From assembly GCA_963695195.1 (NCBI GenBank), contig CAVOGE010000007.1, positions 1,736,001 to 1,800,000 on the forward strand: a stretch of DNA of 64,000 nt. The letters run 5' to 3'. The number at the start of each line of letters is the position of its first letter. Within the stretch, counting starts at the first letter, position 1. The position numbers and the translations under genes are program-made. The stretch comes from CF-167 sp963695195. GTDB lineage: Bacteria > Chloroflexota > Limnocylindria > QHBO01. Positions 44,583-53,141 of the stretch are shown piece by piece. The notes under the pieces are model-generated. The model saw only the letters and a list, made by a program, of their open reading frames with translations, did not search any database and was not told the DNA's origin.

Positions 44583-44996
44583 TCACGCCGCCTCGCTGAT
44601 CTCAATCTCCTGGGCGCCTTCCCACAGGACCCGGCGTCCCATCTCGGGCAGCTGCTCCGCTCCGCTGATCACGGTTGCGAAGTGGTTAGCGGCGAGTTGA
44701 CCGAGCTTGGACGAGAACATGCAGGCCCCGTAGGGGAAGAGGATCTCGCACTCCGACAGGTCGCCGGTGTAGATCAACAGATCGCCAGGCGCGGGGTGCG
44801 AGGTGTGGTTCTCGTAACCCACCCCCACGTCGAGGTCGCCGAAGGGGATCCAGGTTCCTTCCCCGCTCCATCGGCAGTGGATCAGCTTTGATCGGATCGG
44901 CAGCAGTCGCCGTACCGCTTCGACCGTCCGGGGCGCATCGGTCTCCCATCGGGCGGTAAAGTGAAGATCGCCAACGCGGATCGTCAGGTTCGCCAT
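44583..44996 (-). CDS. DUF3830 family protein (cyclophilin-like fold)
   Basis: 137 residues. The family pattern is clear: FTARWETDAPRTVEAVRRLLPI, HCRWSGEGTWIPFGD, YENHTSHPAPGDLLIYTG, and SECEILFPYGACMFSSKLGQLAANHF. DUF3830 proteins have a cyclophilin/TM1367-like beta-barrel, with no established biochemical role known to me. Here the gene is the first of a leftward pair with the allantoinase-type gene and sits 15 bp from the divergent uraH start, so a role in ureide metabolism is suggested by position. An extended -10 (TGCTATCCT) ends 6 nt before the ATG, implying a leaderless transcript. Confidence 0.88.
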   Translation of the reverse strand: MANLTIRVGDLHFTARWETDAPRTVEAVRRLLPIRSKLIHCRWSGEGTWIPFGDLDVGVGYENHTSHPAPGDLLIYTGDLSECEILFPYGACMFSSKLGQLAANHFATVISGAEQLPEMGRRVLWEGAQEIEISEAA

Positions 44997-45011
44997 GTGC
45001 GGAGGATAGCA
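44997..45011. promoter_or_regulatory. 15-bp divergent start region: minus-strand -10 overlaps uraH Shine-Dalgarno
   Basis: GGAGGATAGC at 45001-45010 acts as the uraH Shine-Dalgarno on the plus strand. Its complement reads GCTATCCTCC, and with the next base gives the extended -10 TGCTATCCT, ending 6 nt before the DUF3830 ATG. A plus-strand -10 for uraH must lie inside the DUF3830 coding region; TAAAGT near 44957 is one candidate. Confidence 0.45.
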
Positions 45012-45365
45012 GTGGCAGATCACCGTCCAACCATCTCGACCCACGTCCTGGACCTGGAGGTCGGCACACCGGCTGTCGGTCTTCCGGTCGCACTCTTCCG
45101 GTTGGAGGAGGATGGCCAACCGGAGCTGATGAGTGAGCAGGTGACCGATGCCGATGGGCGGATCCGGTCCCTCCTCTCGGGTGAGCTGCAGGAAGGCGAA
45201 TACCAGCTGGTCTTCGACCTGGCGGCGTATGCGGCGACCCTTGATCGCGATACCGACTTCTTCGAGAACATGGCGGTCGGGATTCGCATCGATGACGCCA
45301 AGCGTTCTGCCCACGTCCCGCTCCTGCTCTCGCCGTTCGGCTTGACGACCTACCGCGGAAGCTGA
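45012..45365 (+). CDS. uraH: 5-hydroxyisourate hydrolase
   Basis: Transthyretin-like enzyme that opens 5-hydroxyisourate to OHCU, the step after uricase. The signature N-terminus ISTHVLDLEVGTPA (catalytic His) and the C-terminal tetrapeptide YRGS are exact family hallmarks. HVPLLLSPFGLTTYRGS and FFENMAVGI are also typical. Length 117 aa is normal. The start is GTG at 45012 with GGAGGA 5 nt upstream. The stop overlaps the uraD ATG. Confidence 0.95.
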   Translation: MADHRPTISTHVLDLEVGTPAVGLPVALFRLEEDGQPELMSEQVTDADGRIRSLLSGELQEGEYQLVFDLAAYAATLDRDTDFFENMAVGIRIDDAKRSAHVPLLLSPFGLTTYRGS

Positions 45366-45907
45366 TGGATCTTCCAACGACCGATGCGCTGAACCCGCTC
45401 ACCGACGAGGAGTTCGTAGAAGCACTGGCTCCCCTCTTCGAGGGTGCTCCACGATTCGTGCGACGCCTTGCGGCCGCCCGGCCATTCGATTCCGATGACA
45501 ACCTGCTGGCGGCCGCTCACGATGCGGCAGCGACCGCGCCCGAGGCGGAGCTGCGCGAGATGCTGGACGCCCACCCACGAATCGGAGCGGAGGCGAGAGT
45601 CATGTCGACCTTGTCACGCGAAGAGCAGGACGGCGGCAACGACCAGGACGCTGCCGGGGACGAGCCAGGCGTGGCAGAGGACCTCGCCGTCCTCAACGAG
45701 ATCTACGAGCAGCGCTTCGGCTTTCGGTACGTCGTCTTCGTGGCGGGCCGACCGCGGTCGGCGATCGTGCCGCTCATGGAGGCGGCATTGCGGAACGACC
45801 GCGAAGCTGAGCTGCGGCGGGGAGTGCAGGATGCGATCTACGTCGCCGGAGACCGGATGCGCCGCCTTCGCGGCGCCGATGAGATCCCCGAGGAGGACGG
45901 GTCATGA
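45365..45907 (+). CDS. uraD: 2-oxo-4-hydroxy-4-carboxy-5-ureidoimidazoline decarboxylase
   Basis: Decarboxylates OHCU stereospecifically to S-allantoin. The all-helical family features are visible: FVEALAPLFEGAPRFVRRLA, the active-site LDAHPRIG motif (HPxIG), LSREEQDG, and a C-terminal YEQRFGFRYVVFVAGR stretch. Length 180 aa is normal. It overlaps uraH by one base (TGATG) and pucL by ATGA, so the three enzymes of urate-to-allantoin conversion are translationally coupled in the order HIU hydrolase, OHCU decarboxylase, uricase. Confidence 0.95.
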   Translation: MDLPTTDALNPLTDEEFVEALAPLFEGAPRFVRRLAAARPFDSDDNLLAAAHDAAATAPEAELREMLDAHPRIGAEARVMSTLSREEQDGGNDQDAAGDEPGVAEDLAVLNEIYEQRFGFRYVVFVAGRPRSAIVPLMEAALRNDREAELRRGVQDAIYVAGDRMRRLRGADEIPEEDGS

Positions 45908-46830
45908 CCTACGAGATCCGCTACGGCAAGGCCGACGTGAAGGTCTATCGAACCTACGGCACGCGCCTGGATGGCGTGACGCCGATTCCGGAATCCGCCT
46001 TCACCGGCCGCTCGAACACGCTGATGGCCGCCGAGCTCGAGGTCGTGGTGCACGGCACCACCTTCCTGGACGCCTATACGCGCGGTGACAACCGCCTGGT
46101 GGTTGCCACCGACACGATGAAGAACTTCATGCACGCGGCGAGCCTTGCGACGCGGGCGGCGACCCTGGAGGGGTGGCTGCACGACGTCGGCTCCGCGTTT
46201 CTGGCCACCTATCCGCACATGGAGCGGGTGACCATGCTTGGGCGTGAACTGCCCTTTCCGCCAGTCGCGGTCCCGGTCGGCGCCGGCGGCGGGCGCGCCG
46301 GTTCCGATGTCCTGTTCACGCGCGACCGCAACGACCGTTCGACCGCGTCGCTGGACATGGAGCGCGACGGCGACGCGGCACGAGTCACCGAGCATGCCTG
46401 CGGTCGCACGGACCTGCAGCTGATCAAGATCACCGGCAGCGCGTTCGCCGACTTCGCCCGCGACGAGCACACCACGCTGCCGGAGCGTCGCGACCGGCCC
46501 CTCTACATCTGGTGCGACATCGGGTGGCGCTATGCCGATGCCGCCGATGCGCTGGGCACCGACCCCGCACGGTACGTCGCCGGCGAACAGGTCGCGGATC
46601 TGGCGGGCGCGGTCTTCCACCAGTTCGTCAGTCTCTCGATCCAGCACCTGGTCAACGAGATCGGGTCCCGGATGCTGGAGCGGTGGCCGCAGCTGACCGA
46701 GGTCAGTTTCGAGGCGACCAATCGGCTCTGGGACGTTGGCGCAGAGAGCGAGACCGATCCCCAGGTGAAGACCTACGCTGACCCGCGGCCGCCATTCGGA
46801 CGCATCGGTCTGGTCATGCGCCGCGACTGA
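45904..46830 (+). CDS. pucL: Urate oxidase (uricase)
   Basis: Cofactor-free oxidase converting urate to 5-hydroxyisourate. Two T-fold repeats are recognisable: YEIRYGKADVKVYRTY at the start, VVATDTMKNFMHAAS (catalytic Thr/Lys region), LQLIKITGSAFADF, and SFEATNRLWDVG near residue 265. Length 308 aa is typical. There is no fused OHCU decarboxylase domain, unlike Bacillus PucL; the decarboxylase is the separate gene just upstream. There is no peroxisomal-type C-terminus, as expected for a bacterium. The 3' end overlaps the convergent CoA-binding gene by 17 bp. Confidence 0.95.
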   Translation: MTYEIRYGKADVKVYRTYGTRLDGVTPIPESAFTGRSNTLMAAELEVVVHGTTFLDAYTRGDNRLVVATDTMKNFMHAASLATRAATLEGWLHDVGSAFLATYPHMERVTMLGRELPFPPVAVPVGAGGGRAGSDVLFTRDRNDRSTASLDMERDGDAARVTEHACGRTDLQLIKITGSAFADFARDEHTTLPERRDRPLYIWCDIGWRYADAADALGTDPARYVAGEQVADLAGAVFHQFVSLSIQHLVNEIGSRMLERWPQLTEVSFEATNRLWDVGAESETDPQVKTYADPRPPFGRIGLVMRRD

Positions 46831-47284
46831 TCGGGCCGAAGATTCCCAGCGCCGGCAGATCGATCGCCGGACAGCGGTTCATCACCACCAGCAGGCCGGC
46901 AGCGTCCGCTCGCTCGGCCGCCGCTTCGTCCCAGACGTCGAGCTGTAGCCAGACGGCCTTCGCGCCGATGGCGATCGCCTCGTCGACGTGGGCACCCGCC
47001 CGGTGGGAGGCCCGGAAGACGTCGACCACTTCGATCGGGCTGTCGGCGGGGCGCGCCGCGGCCGCGGTGGCCAGGTCGGGGGCGGCGGCCTGGCCGTGGA
47101 TCACTGCGGGCCGAGGGTAGATCGGGATCATCTCGTACCCGTGCCGCTGCAACGTCCGCGACACGCCATGGCTGGCACGCCACGGGTCAGGCGAGCATCC
47201 GACCACCGCCCACACCCTGAACTCGGTGAGGATCCGACGCGCGACCTCCGGATCGCTCCACCGGGCGGCGATTGCATGGCTCAT
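46814..47284 (-). CDS. CoA-binding domain protein (YccU-like)
   Basis: Single Rossmann-type CoA-binding domain of 156 aa. Motifs: WAVVGCSPDPWRASHGVSRTLQRHGYEMIPIYPR (nucleotide loop and second strand), VVDVFRASHRAG, KAVWLQLDVWDEAAAERADAAGLLVVMNRCPAID. These match the YccU group whose role is not firmly established. It overlaps ruvA by 4 bp, so it is at the 3' end of the yebC-ruvC-ruvA transcript, and it converges on uricase. Confidence 0.88.
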   Translation of the reverse strand: MSHAIAARWSDPEVARRILTEFRVWAVVGCSPDPWRASHGVSRTLQRHGYEMIPIYPRPAVIHGQAAAPDLATAAAARPADSPIEVVDVFRASHRAGAHVDEAIAIGAKAVWLQLDVWDEAAAERADAAGLLVVMNRCPAIDLPALGIFGPISRGA

Positions 47285-47856
47285 CGGTTGCGCGCCAGTT
47301 CCTGCAGCGCCGCCTTGATGCGGGCATCGAGCTCGCCAGCCGTGTCAGCCACCGCCCCCGCCGCACGCCGCGCCTCGGTGGCCGTGTAGCCGAGCGACTC
47401 GAGTGCAGCGACCACGTCCGAGTCGGCCGACGCTCCCCCACCGCCGGCGATCCCCGCGGCATGGATCTTCTCCTTCAGCTCGAGAACAATCCGCTGCGCG
47501 GTCTTGCGACCCACGCCGCTCACCGAGGTGAGCACGTCGAGGTTGTCGGTGACGATGGCGAGCTGCAGCCTGGTGACCGGGTAGGCACTGGTGATGGCGA
47601 GCGCGAGCCGCGGGCCGACGCCGCTCACCGTCATGAGCAGCTCGAAGAAGGCGAGCTCCTCGGGGGCGCCGAACCCGAAGAGCGCCTGCTGGTCCTCGCG
47701 AACGAGGTGATGAATGAACAGGTGGGCCTCGGAACCGACCCGTAGCTTTGCCAGGAGCGCCGCTCCGGCGATCACGCGGTATCCAACGCCGCCAAGCTCG
47801 ACCAGGACGAACTCGGGGCCGACGTGTGCAACTGGGCCGCGCAACGATCCGATCAT
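47281..47856 (-). CDS. ruvA: Holliday junction DNA helicase subunit RuvA
   Basis: Tetrameric junction-binding protein that loads RuvB. Domain I (MIGSLRGPVAHVGPEFVLVELGGVGYRV) is an OB fold. Domain II has two HhH motifs (LLMTVSGVGPRLALAI; VLTSVSGVGRKTAQRIVLELKEKI). Domain III (VVAALESLGYTATEARRA) binds RuvB. Length 191 aa is normal. The start overlaps the ruvC stop (ATGA). Confidence 0.96.
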   Translation of the reverse strand: MIGSLRGPVAHVGPEFVLVELGGVGYRVIAGAALLAKLRVGSEAHLFIHHLVREDQQALFGFGAPEELAFFELLMTVSGVGPRLALAITSAYPVTRLQLAIVTDNLDVLTSVSGVGRKTAQRIVLELKEKIHAAGIAGGGGASADSDVVAALESLGYTATEARRAAGAVADTAGELDARIKAALQELARNR

Positions 47857-48359
47857 GGTGCCGCGGCCAGCTGTGCATCCACGGCTCCGCGGTGAGCACA
47901 GCCGATGGCGACCGCGAGCGCATCCGTCGCGTCGTCGGGAACCGATTCGAGCTGTACGCCAAGCAGACGCGCCACCATGGACGCCACCTGCACCTTATCA
48001 GCCGACCCGTTGCCGCAGACCGACTGCTTCACCTCGTTGGGGGTCGGTTCATCGACGTCGATGCGTGACTCGGCGGCAACCAGCAGCGCCACGCCACGAG
48101 CCTGCCCGACGGTCATGGCGGTCTGGACATTCCGCTGGAAGAAGAGACGCTCGACACCGATCCGCGCCGGCCGATGCTGCGCGACGAGCGCCGCCAGGGC
48201 GTCGTGCAGCTGGTGCAGACGCTCGGCATCGGTATCGGTCGCGGCGGTTCGGATCACGCCAGCATCCAGCAGGCGAAGCTTGCCGTGTTCGAGCGCCACT
48301 ACGCCGAAGCCACAGGCGGCGGTGCCGGGGTCGATGCCCAAAGCGATCACATGACGCAT
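47853..48359 (-). CDS. ruvC: Crossover junction endodeoxyribonuclease RuvC
   Basis: Resolves Holliday junctions by symmetrical nicking. The RNase H-like fold has catalytic acidic residues in ALGIDPGTAACGFGVV (Asp9 region), VERLFFQRNVQTA, and the C-terminal VPDDATDALAVAIG. The start at 48359 (MRHVIALGIDPG) gives the canonical N-terminus and 168 aa. The order ruvC-ruvA is normal; ruvB is elsewhere (31.6 kb). Confidence 0.95.
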   Translation of the reverse strand: MRHVIALGIDPGTAACGFGVVALEHGKLRLLDAGVIRTAATDTDAERLHQLHDALAALVAQHRPARIGVERLFFQRNVQTAMTVGQARGVALLVAAESRIDVDEPTPNEVKQSVCGNGSADKVQVASMVARLLGVQLESVPDDATDALAVAIGCAHRGAVDAQLAAAP

Positions 48360-48396
48360 GGTAGCGGCGCCAGCCGTGGCCCAGGCGCCCCAGGAG

Positions 48397-48510
48397 TTAC
48401 TCGCCGCTGATGGATCCGTCGGAGTTGATGATGAAGCTCGTGTCGACCGGCCAGAACGAGGAGCGCCAGCCGCCGTCATTGTTGGCCACGGCGGCTTCTT
48501 CGCGGTCCAT
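48397..48510 (-). CDS. Candidate 37-residue protein between yebC and ruvC
   Basis: Short frame MDREEAAVANNDGG-WRSSFWPVDTSF-IINSDGSISGE followed by TAA. A GTG two codons upstream could also be the start. It fills most of the gap between yebC and ruvC on the same strand. It is in the same frame as yebC: after the yebC TGA the frame stays open for 46 codons to this TAA. There is no Shine-Dalgarno or -10 directly upstream. The low-complexity-free, Trp/Phe-containing composition looks protein-like, but support is weak and no family is recognised. Confidence 0.35.
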   Translation of the reverse strand: MDREEAAVANNDGGWRSSFWPVDTSFIINSDGSISGE

Positions 48511-48537
48511 CTTCACGGTGGTGCCACGTGCGAAGGC

Positions 48538-49296
<759 letters not shown>

Positions 49297-49378
49297 CGGT
49301 TCTCCTCCACGGTATTCGCCCGGCACCGATGCGACCGATGATGCCGCCGCCCGGGCACGCTCGACTGGCTGAGCACCG

Positions 49379-49387
49379 ATTGTAGCA
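49379..49387 (-). promoter_or_regulatory. Extended -10 promoter for yebC-ruvCA
   Basis: On the minus strand TGCTACAAT fits TGnTAnnnT closely, about 83 bp before the yebC ATG. It overlaps the upstream region of the divergent gene at 49418. Confidence 0.5.
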
Positions 49388-49405
49388 ACGGCGCCGCGCC
49401 GCCCC

Positions 49406-49411
49406 TACCAT
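49406..49411 (+). promoter_or_regulatory. -10 element (TACCAT) for a leaderless transcript
   Basis: TACCAT is followed by exactly 6 nt and the ATG at 49418, with no Shine-Dalgarno. It is divergent from the yebC promoter 19 bp away. Confidence 0.45.
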
Positions 49412-49417
49412 GTCCGC

Positions 49418-49909
49418 ATGGTCTCGGTTCTCGATCGACCGGAAAACGCCGGAGCGCTCCGGCACCTCGGTCGCGGCCGGGATCCCTCCGATGCAGGCTT
49501 CGGTCCGCCGCCGCCCGACGTGGACCGCTGGCACCTCGGGACGCACCCCGACGTGGTCGAGCGCCTCTGGGACGTGCTGAATCTGCCCCTGCCGGCCGAT
49601 GCGCGCTGGCTCGTGTTCGACGGACCGGCACTGGTGCACCCGGATTCGGGCACGATCCTTGCGGTCGGGCTTGGAACCTCGTATGCACTCCGTCTACGCC
49701 CGGGTGACCTGGTCGAGGCGCTCACAGGGGGCGCCGAACTGGTGCACACCTTTCGGTCGGTCACGGTCACACTGGACCTGTCGGCCAGCTTCGGTCCGGA
49801 TTGGGCGTTCGGGTCGTGGAGCGACCGCGAGCCCGAATGGGTGCTGGCCAGCTACCAGGCCGCCGGCTCATCGGCGCAGCGTCGGGTCGTGCGGGGCGGC
49901 TCCCTATAA
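49418..49909 (+). CDS. Hypothetical protein, 163 aa
   Basis: I recognise no family. The protein has a Pro-rich N-terminus (FGPPPPDVDRWHLGTHPDVVERLWDVLN), a central strand-rich part (ARWLVFDGPALVHPDSGTILAVGLGTSYALRL) and an Arg/Ser C-terminus. No signal peptide or membrane helix is seen. Trp-rich segments and coherent codon use across the frame argue that it is real, and a -10 hexamer lies 6 nt before the ATG. The 3' end overlaps the promoter region of the EF-G-like gene. Confidence 0.7.
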   Translation: MVSVLDRPENAGALRHLGRGRDPSDAGFGPPPPDVDRWHLGTHPDVVERLWDVLNLPLPADARWLVFDGPALVHPDSGTILAVGLGTSYALRLRPGDLVEALTGGAELVHTFRSVTVTLDLSASFGPDWAFGSWSDREPEWVLASYQAAGSSAQRRVVRGGSL

Positions 49910-49911
49910 TT
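49906..49911 (+). promoter_or_regulatory. Consensus -10 (TATAAT) for the EF-G-like gene
   Basis: A perfect TATAAT overlaps the stop codon of the preceding hypothetical gene, about 79 bp upstream of the EF-G-like ATG. The -35 region is not recognisable. It gives a leader of roughly 70 nt with GAGG as Shine-Dalgarno. Confidence 0.5.
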
Positions 49912-49989
49912 GGGCGACATCTCGCGCTCACCACCGCCGAGGCGTAATGAGCCCCAGGCGACACCATCACCTGCGTACGAGGATTTCAG

Positions 49990-52065
49990 ATGAAGCCGAC
50001 CAGCCCCGACCTGATCCGCAACGTGGCACTCATCTCTCATGGCGGCGCGGGCAAGACGAGTCTGGCTGAGGCGATGCTGTTCGACGCGGGCGCGATCGGG
50101 CGACTCGGCAGTGTGGACGCCGGAACGACGACGCTTGACTGGGATCCCGACGAGCAGAAACGCGGGCAGACCATCAACCTGGCGATCGGGACGGCAGAGG
50201 CCGATGGCGCGCGGATCACGATCGTGGACACGCCCGGCTACGCTGACTTTCAGGCTGACGTGGTCGAGGCGCTGGCAGCGGTCGACGCGGTGATCGTGGT
50301 GGTCGATGCTTCGGCCGGGGTCGAGGTCGGCACCGAGGAAGTGTGGAGGCTTGCTGATGAGCGTCGTCTCCCGCGCTTCGTCTTCATCAACAAGATGGAC
50401 CGCGAGAACGCCAACTATCGGGCCGTCCTCGACGCTCTGAAGGCGCGCTTTGGTCCCAAGATTGCCCCGGTCTACCTACCGATCGGATCGGCCGACTCGT
50501 TCCGGGGCTACATCGACGTGATCGAGCAGCACGCCAACGTCTACGAGGGCGGCAAGCCGAAAGAGGTGCCGATCCCTGACGAGATGCGTGCCGAGGAAGT
50601 CGCGCGACGGGAGGCGCTCGTGGAGGCCGCCGCCGAAGCGAGCGACGAGTTGATGACCCGCTACCTGGACGGCGAGACGCTCAGCGACGCGGAGATCGAG
50701 GCCGCGGTGCACAAGGGGACGCGCGAGGGCAGCGTCGTTCCGGTCTTCGTTGGCAGCGCGTTGCGCAATATCGGCGTTCGCGAGCTGCTGACGATGATCG
50801 CCAAGCACGTGCCGTCGGTCGCCGAGGTCGGCGCCCGCGTCACCGTCGATGGCAGCCGGATCGAGCCCGATCCGGCAGCGTCGCTGGTGGCACAGGTCTT
50901 CAAGACGACAGCCGACCCGTTTGTCGGACGACTCACCTACCTGCGCGTCATCGCCGGCACCCTGCGCTCCCAGGCGCACCTGTGGAACGCCTCGCGACGA
51001 GAGGATGAGCGCATCGGGAATGTGTTGGGCATGCTCGGCAAGGAGCAGGTCGTGATGCCACAGGCAGGACCAGGGGACATCGTTGCGATCGCCAAGATGA
51101 CGAGCACCCACACCGGGGACACGCTTGTCGCGGATCGCGGTCAATCGGTCGAGCTTCCCCGTCTGCAGTTCCCGGCACCCAGCCTGCAGGTGAGCATCGA
51201 GCCGCAGAGCAAGGCGGACCTTGACAAGCTCGGCCAGGCGCTCCAGCGCATGCTGGAGGAAGAGCCGACGGTGCGCGTTCACCGCGAGGACGGCACCGGC
51301 GAGACGATCCTGACCGCCATGGGCGATTCGCACGTCGACGTCATCGTGGAGCGTCTCAAGCGCAAGTTCGGCGCATCGGTCATCACCGGCAGTCCGCGGG
51401 TCCCATATCGCGAGACGATCCGCAAGGCGGCGAAGATCGACAACCGCTTCAAGCGGCAGACGGGCGGCCATGGACAGTTCGGGCACGTGGTCATCAATTT
51501 CGAGCCGCTGCCCAGTGGCTCGGGTTTCGAGTTCGGCGACAAGATCGTCGGCGGCGTGGTCCCCAAGCAGTACATTCCCGCCGTTGAAAAGGGACTCCGC
51601 GAAGCGATGATCGAGGGGGTTCTCGCCGGGTACCCGGTGGTGGACATGCGCGCCACCCTGGTGGACGGCAGCTACCACACCGTGGACAGTTCGGAGATGG
51701 CGTTCAAGGTCGCGGCCAGCCAAGCCCTCAAGCGCGCCTTTCCCGAGGCGGACCCGTCACTCCTGGAGCCGATCCTCGAGGTCGAGGTGACCGTCCCGGA
51801 CGAATACATGGGTGATGTGATGGGGCAGATCACCGCCAAGCGCGGACACGTGCTGGGGATGGACTCGGCCGACGGGATGCAGCACCTCCGAGCGCAGGTC
51901 CCGCAGGCGGAGATGTTTCACTATGCCACGGAGCTGCGGAGCATCACGCAGGGCCGCGGGCGCTTCACCTGGAAGCTCGATCACTACGCCGAAGTGCCGC
52001 ACAACGTGGCAGAGAGGGTGATCGCCGAGCACGAGGCCACGGTCGCGGCGGGCGAGAAGCACTGA
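49990..52065 (+). CDS. Elongation factor G-like GTPase (EF-G2/FusA2 type)
   Basis: Five-domain translational GTPase of 691 aa. G motifs: ISHGGAGKTSL (G1), EQKRGQTINLAIG (switch I), DTPGYADF (G3), NKMD (G4) and VGSA (G5). Domains III-V include the RQTGGHGQFGHVVINFEP strand and the C-terminal GQITAKRGHVLGMD. The P-loop HGGAGKT, rather than the AHIDAGKT of canonical EF-G, places it in the EF-G-like paralogue group (FusA2, Rv0120c-like). The canonical fusA is expected in the str operon elsewhere. Whether it acts in elongation, recycling or stress is not known from sequence. Confidence 0.88.
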   Translation: MKPTSPDLIRNVALISHGGAGKTSLAEAMLFDAGAIGRLGSVDAGTTTLDWDPDEQKRGQTINLAIGTAEADGARITIVDTPGYADFQADVVEALAAVDAVIVVVDASAGVEVGTEEVWRLADERRLPRFVFINKMDRENANYRAVLDALKARFGPKIAPVYLPIGSADSFRGYIDVIEQHANVYEGGKPKEVPIPDEMRAEEVARREALVEAAAEASDELMTRYLDGETLSDAEIEAAVHKGTREGSVVPVFVGSALRNIGVRELLTMIAKHVPSVAEVGARVTVDGSRIEPDPAASLVAQVFKTTADPFVGRLTYLRVIAGTLRSQAHLWNASRREDERIGNVLGMLGKEQVVMPQAGPGDIVAIAKMTSTHTGDTLVADRGQSVELPRLQFPAPSLQVSIEPQSKADLDKLGQALQRMLEEEPTVRVHREDGTGETILTAMGDSHVDVIVERLKRKFGASVITGSPRVPYRETIRKAAKIDNRFKRQTGGHGQFGHVVINFEPLPSGSGFEFGDKIVGGVVPKQYIPAVEKGLREAMIEGVLAGYPVVDMRATLVDGSYHTVDSSEMAFKVAASQALKRAFPEADPSLLEPILEVEVTVPDEYMGDVMGQITAKRGHVLGMDSADGMQHLRAQVPQAEMFHYATELRSITQGRGRFTWKLDHYAEVPHNVAERVIAEHEATVAAGEKH

Positions 52066-52071
52066 GTCTGC

Positions 52072-53109
52072 CTACGTCCCCGAGCGCAGGCGGAACACCT
52101 CTTCGCCGCTGAAGTCGAGCACCCAGATGTCGCCGAGGCGCTCCTCAGCGACGAAGATCCCCGGTTGCAGGGCGTAGGCTGACACGGCCTCGCCCGTCAA
52201 TGCGTCGAGCAGCCAGAGCGTGCCGCTGTCGCCGTCCGGCACCCAGACGAGCCCGTCGGCCACGGCAAGGTCAAGCGGCTTCCCACCCAGGTAGATGTCG
52301 GTCTCGACGGTATTGCTCGTCAGGTCGATGCGCAGCACCCGTCCGGCGAATGAGAGAGCCACCCAGAGCGACTCGCCGTCCGTGCCCCACCAGGTCGGGG
52401 CAGCATCCAGGGGGATCGAAGCGACGATCGTGTCCGTGGCGACGTCGACGCGGAGCAGCTGCCGCGAGCTCTCGAGTGCGACCCAGACGGCGCCGCCGGT
52501 GATCGCGAGCCCGGATGGCGTACCGTCCAGCGCAAGCTCCGCGACGATCTCGCTGGTCGTCGGGTCGATCCGAATGAGCCGCCGCCCGGTTCGGTCGGTG
52601 ACCCAGATCGCGTCCTTCCCGACCTGCAGGTCCCAGATCTGGCCCAGGTTCTCGATCGTGGCCTCGATCTCGCCGGTCGCCGGATCCAGCCGCACCAGGT
52701 TCCTGGCGGCCAGCTGCGCGACCCAGACCGACCCATCGGCCAGGCCAACCGCACACGGGTTGCTCCGCGTGGCGACTTCGGCCGCCACGGTGTGGACGGT
52801 CGGATCGATTCGAACGACGCTCGCCGCGCCGTAATTGGTGATCCATACCCCGTCAGCGTCGCCGGCGATGGCGCACGGGCCAGTTCCAGATACGAAGCGC
52901 GCGATCAGTCGGTCGCCCAGGGGTTGCGCCACCAGGCCAGGCGGCGACGGTTGTCCGGTGGCAGGGGCGACCGGGGGCGACGTGGAAGGCGTAGTCGAGG
53001 CGTCCGGCGACGCGCTCGACGGGCTTGCCACGGAGACGCAGCCGGCCATCGTCGCCAGCACAACTATCACGCTGACCTGCCGGCCGAGTCGGATGAGAGA
53101 GGTCTCCAT
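52072..53109 (-). CDS. Lipoprotein with beta-propeller (YVTN/NHL-like) repeats
   Basis: Exported lipid-anchored protein. The signal peptide ends in a lipobox-like ATMAGC, making Cys24 the acylation site, followed by a Ser/Thr/Pro-rich linker (about 25-60). The rest consists of about six repeats of roughly 42 residues with the pattern GxVWVxxxxxxxLxRIDPxTxxIxAxI, typical of a YVTN/Virginiamycin-B-lyase-like propeller. Ligand or function is unknown; a sensor or binding scaffold at the outer face of the membrane is likely. The start is taken as ATG 53109; two in-frame GTG codons directly upstream are possible. It converges on the EF-G-like gene with 6 bp between stops. Confidence 0.82.
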   Translation of the reverse strand: METSLIRLGRQVSVIVVLATMAGCVSVASPSSASPDASTTPSTSPPVAPATGQPSPPGLVAQPLGDRLIARFVSGTGPCAIAGDADGVWITNYGAASVVRIDPTVHTVAAEVATRSNPCAVGLADGSVWVAQLAARNLVRLDPATGEIEATIENLGQIWDLQVGKDAIWVTDRTGRRLIRIDPTTSEIVAELALDGTPSGLAITGGAVWVALESSRQLLRVDVATDTIVASIPLDAAPTWWGTDGESLWVALSFAGRVLRIDLTSNTVETDIYLGGKPLDLAVADGLVWVPDGDSGTLWLLDALTGEAVSAYALQPGIFVAEERLGDIWVLDFSGEEVFRLRSGT

Positions 53110-53141
53110 CACCACTCATAGCGTTTCGCGCAGGCAACGGT

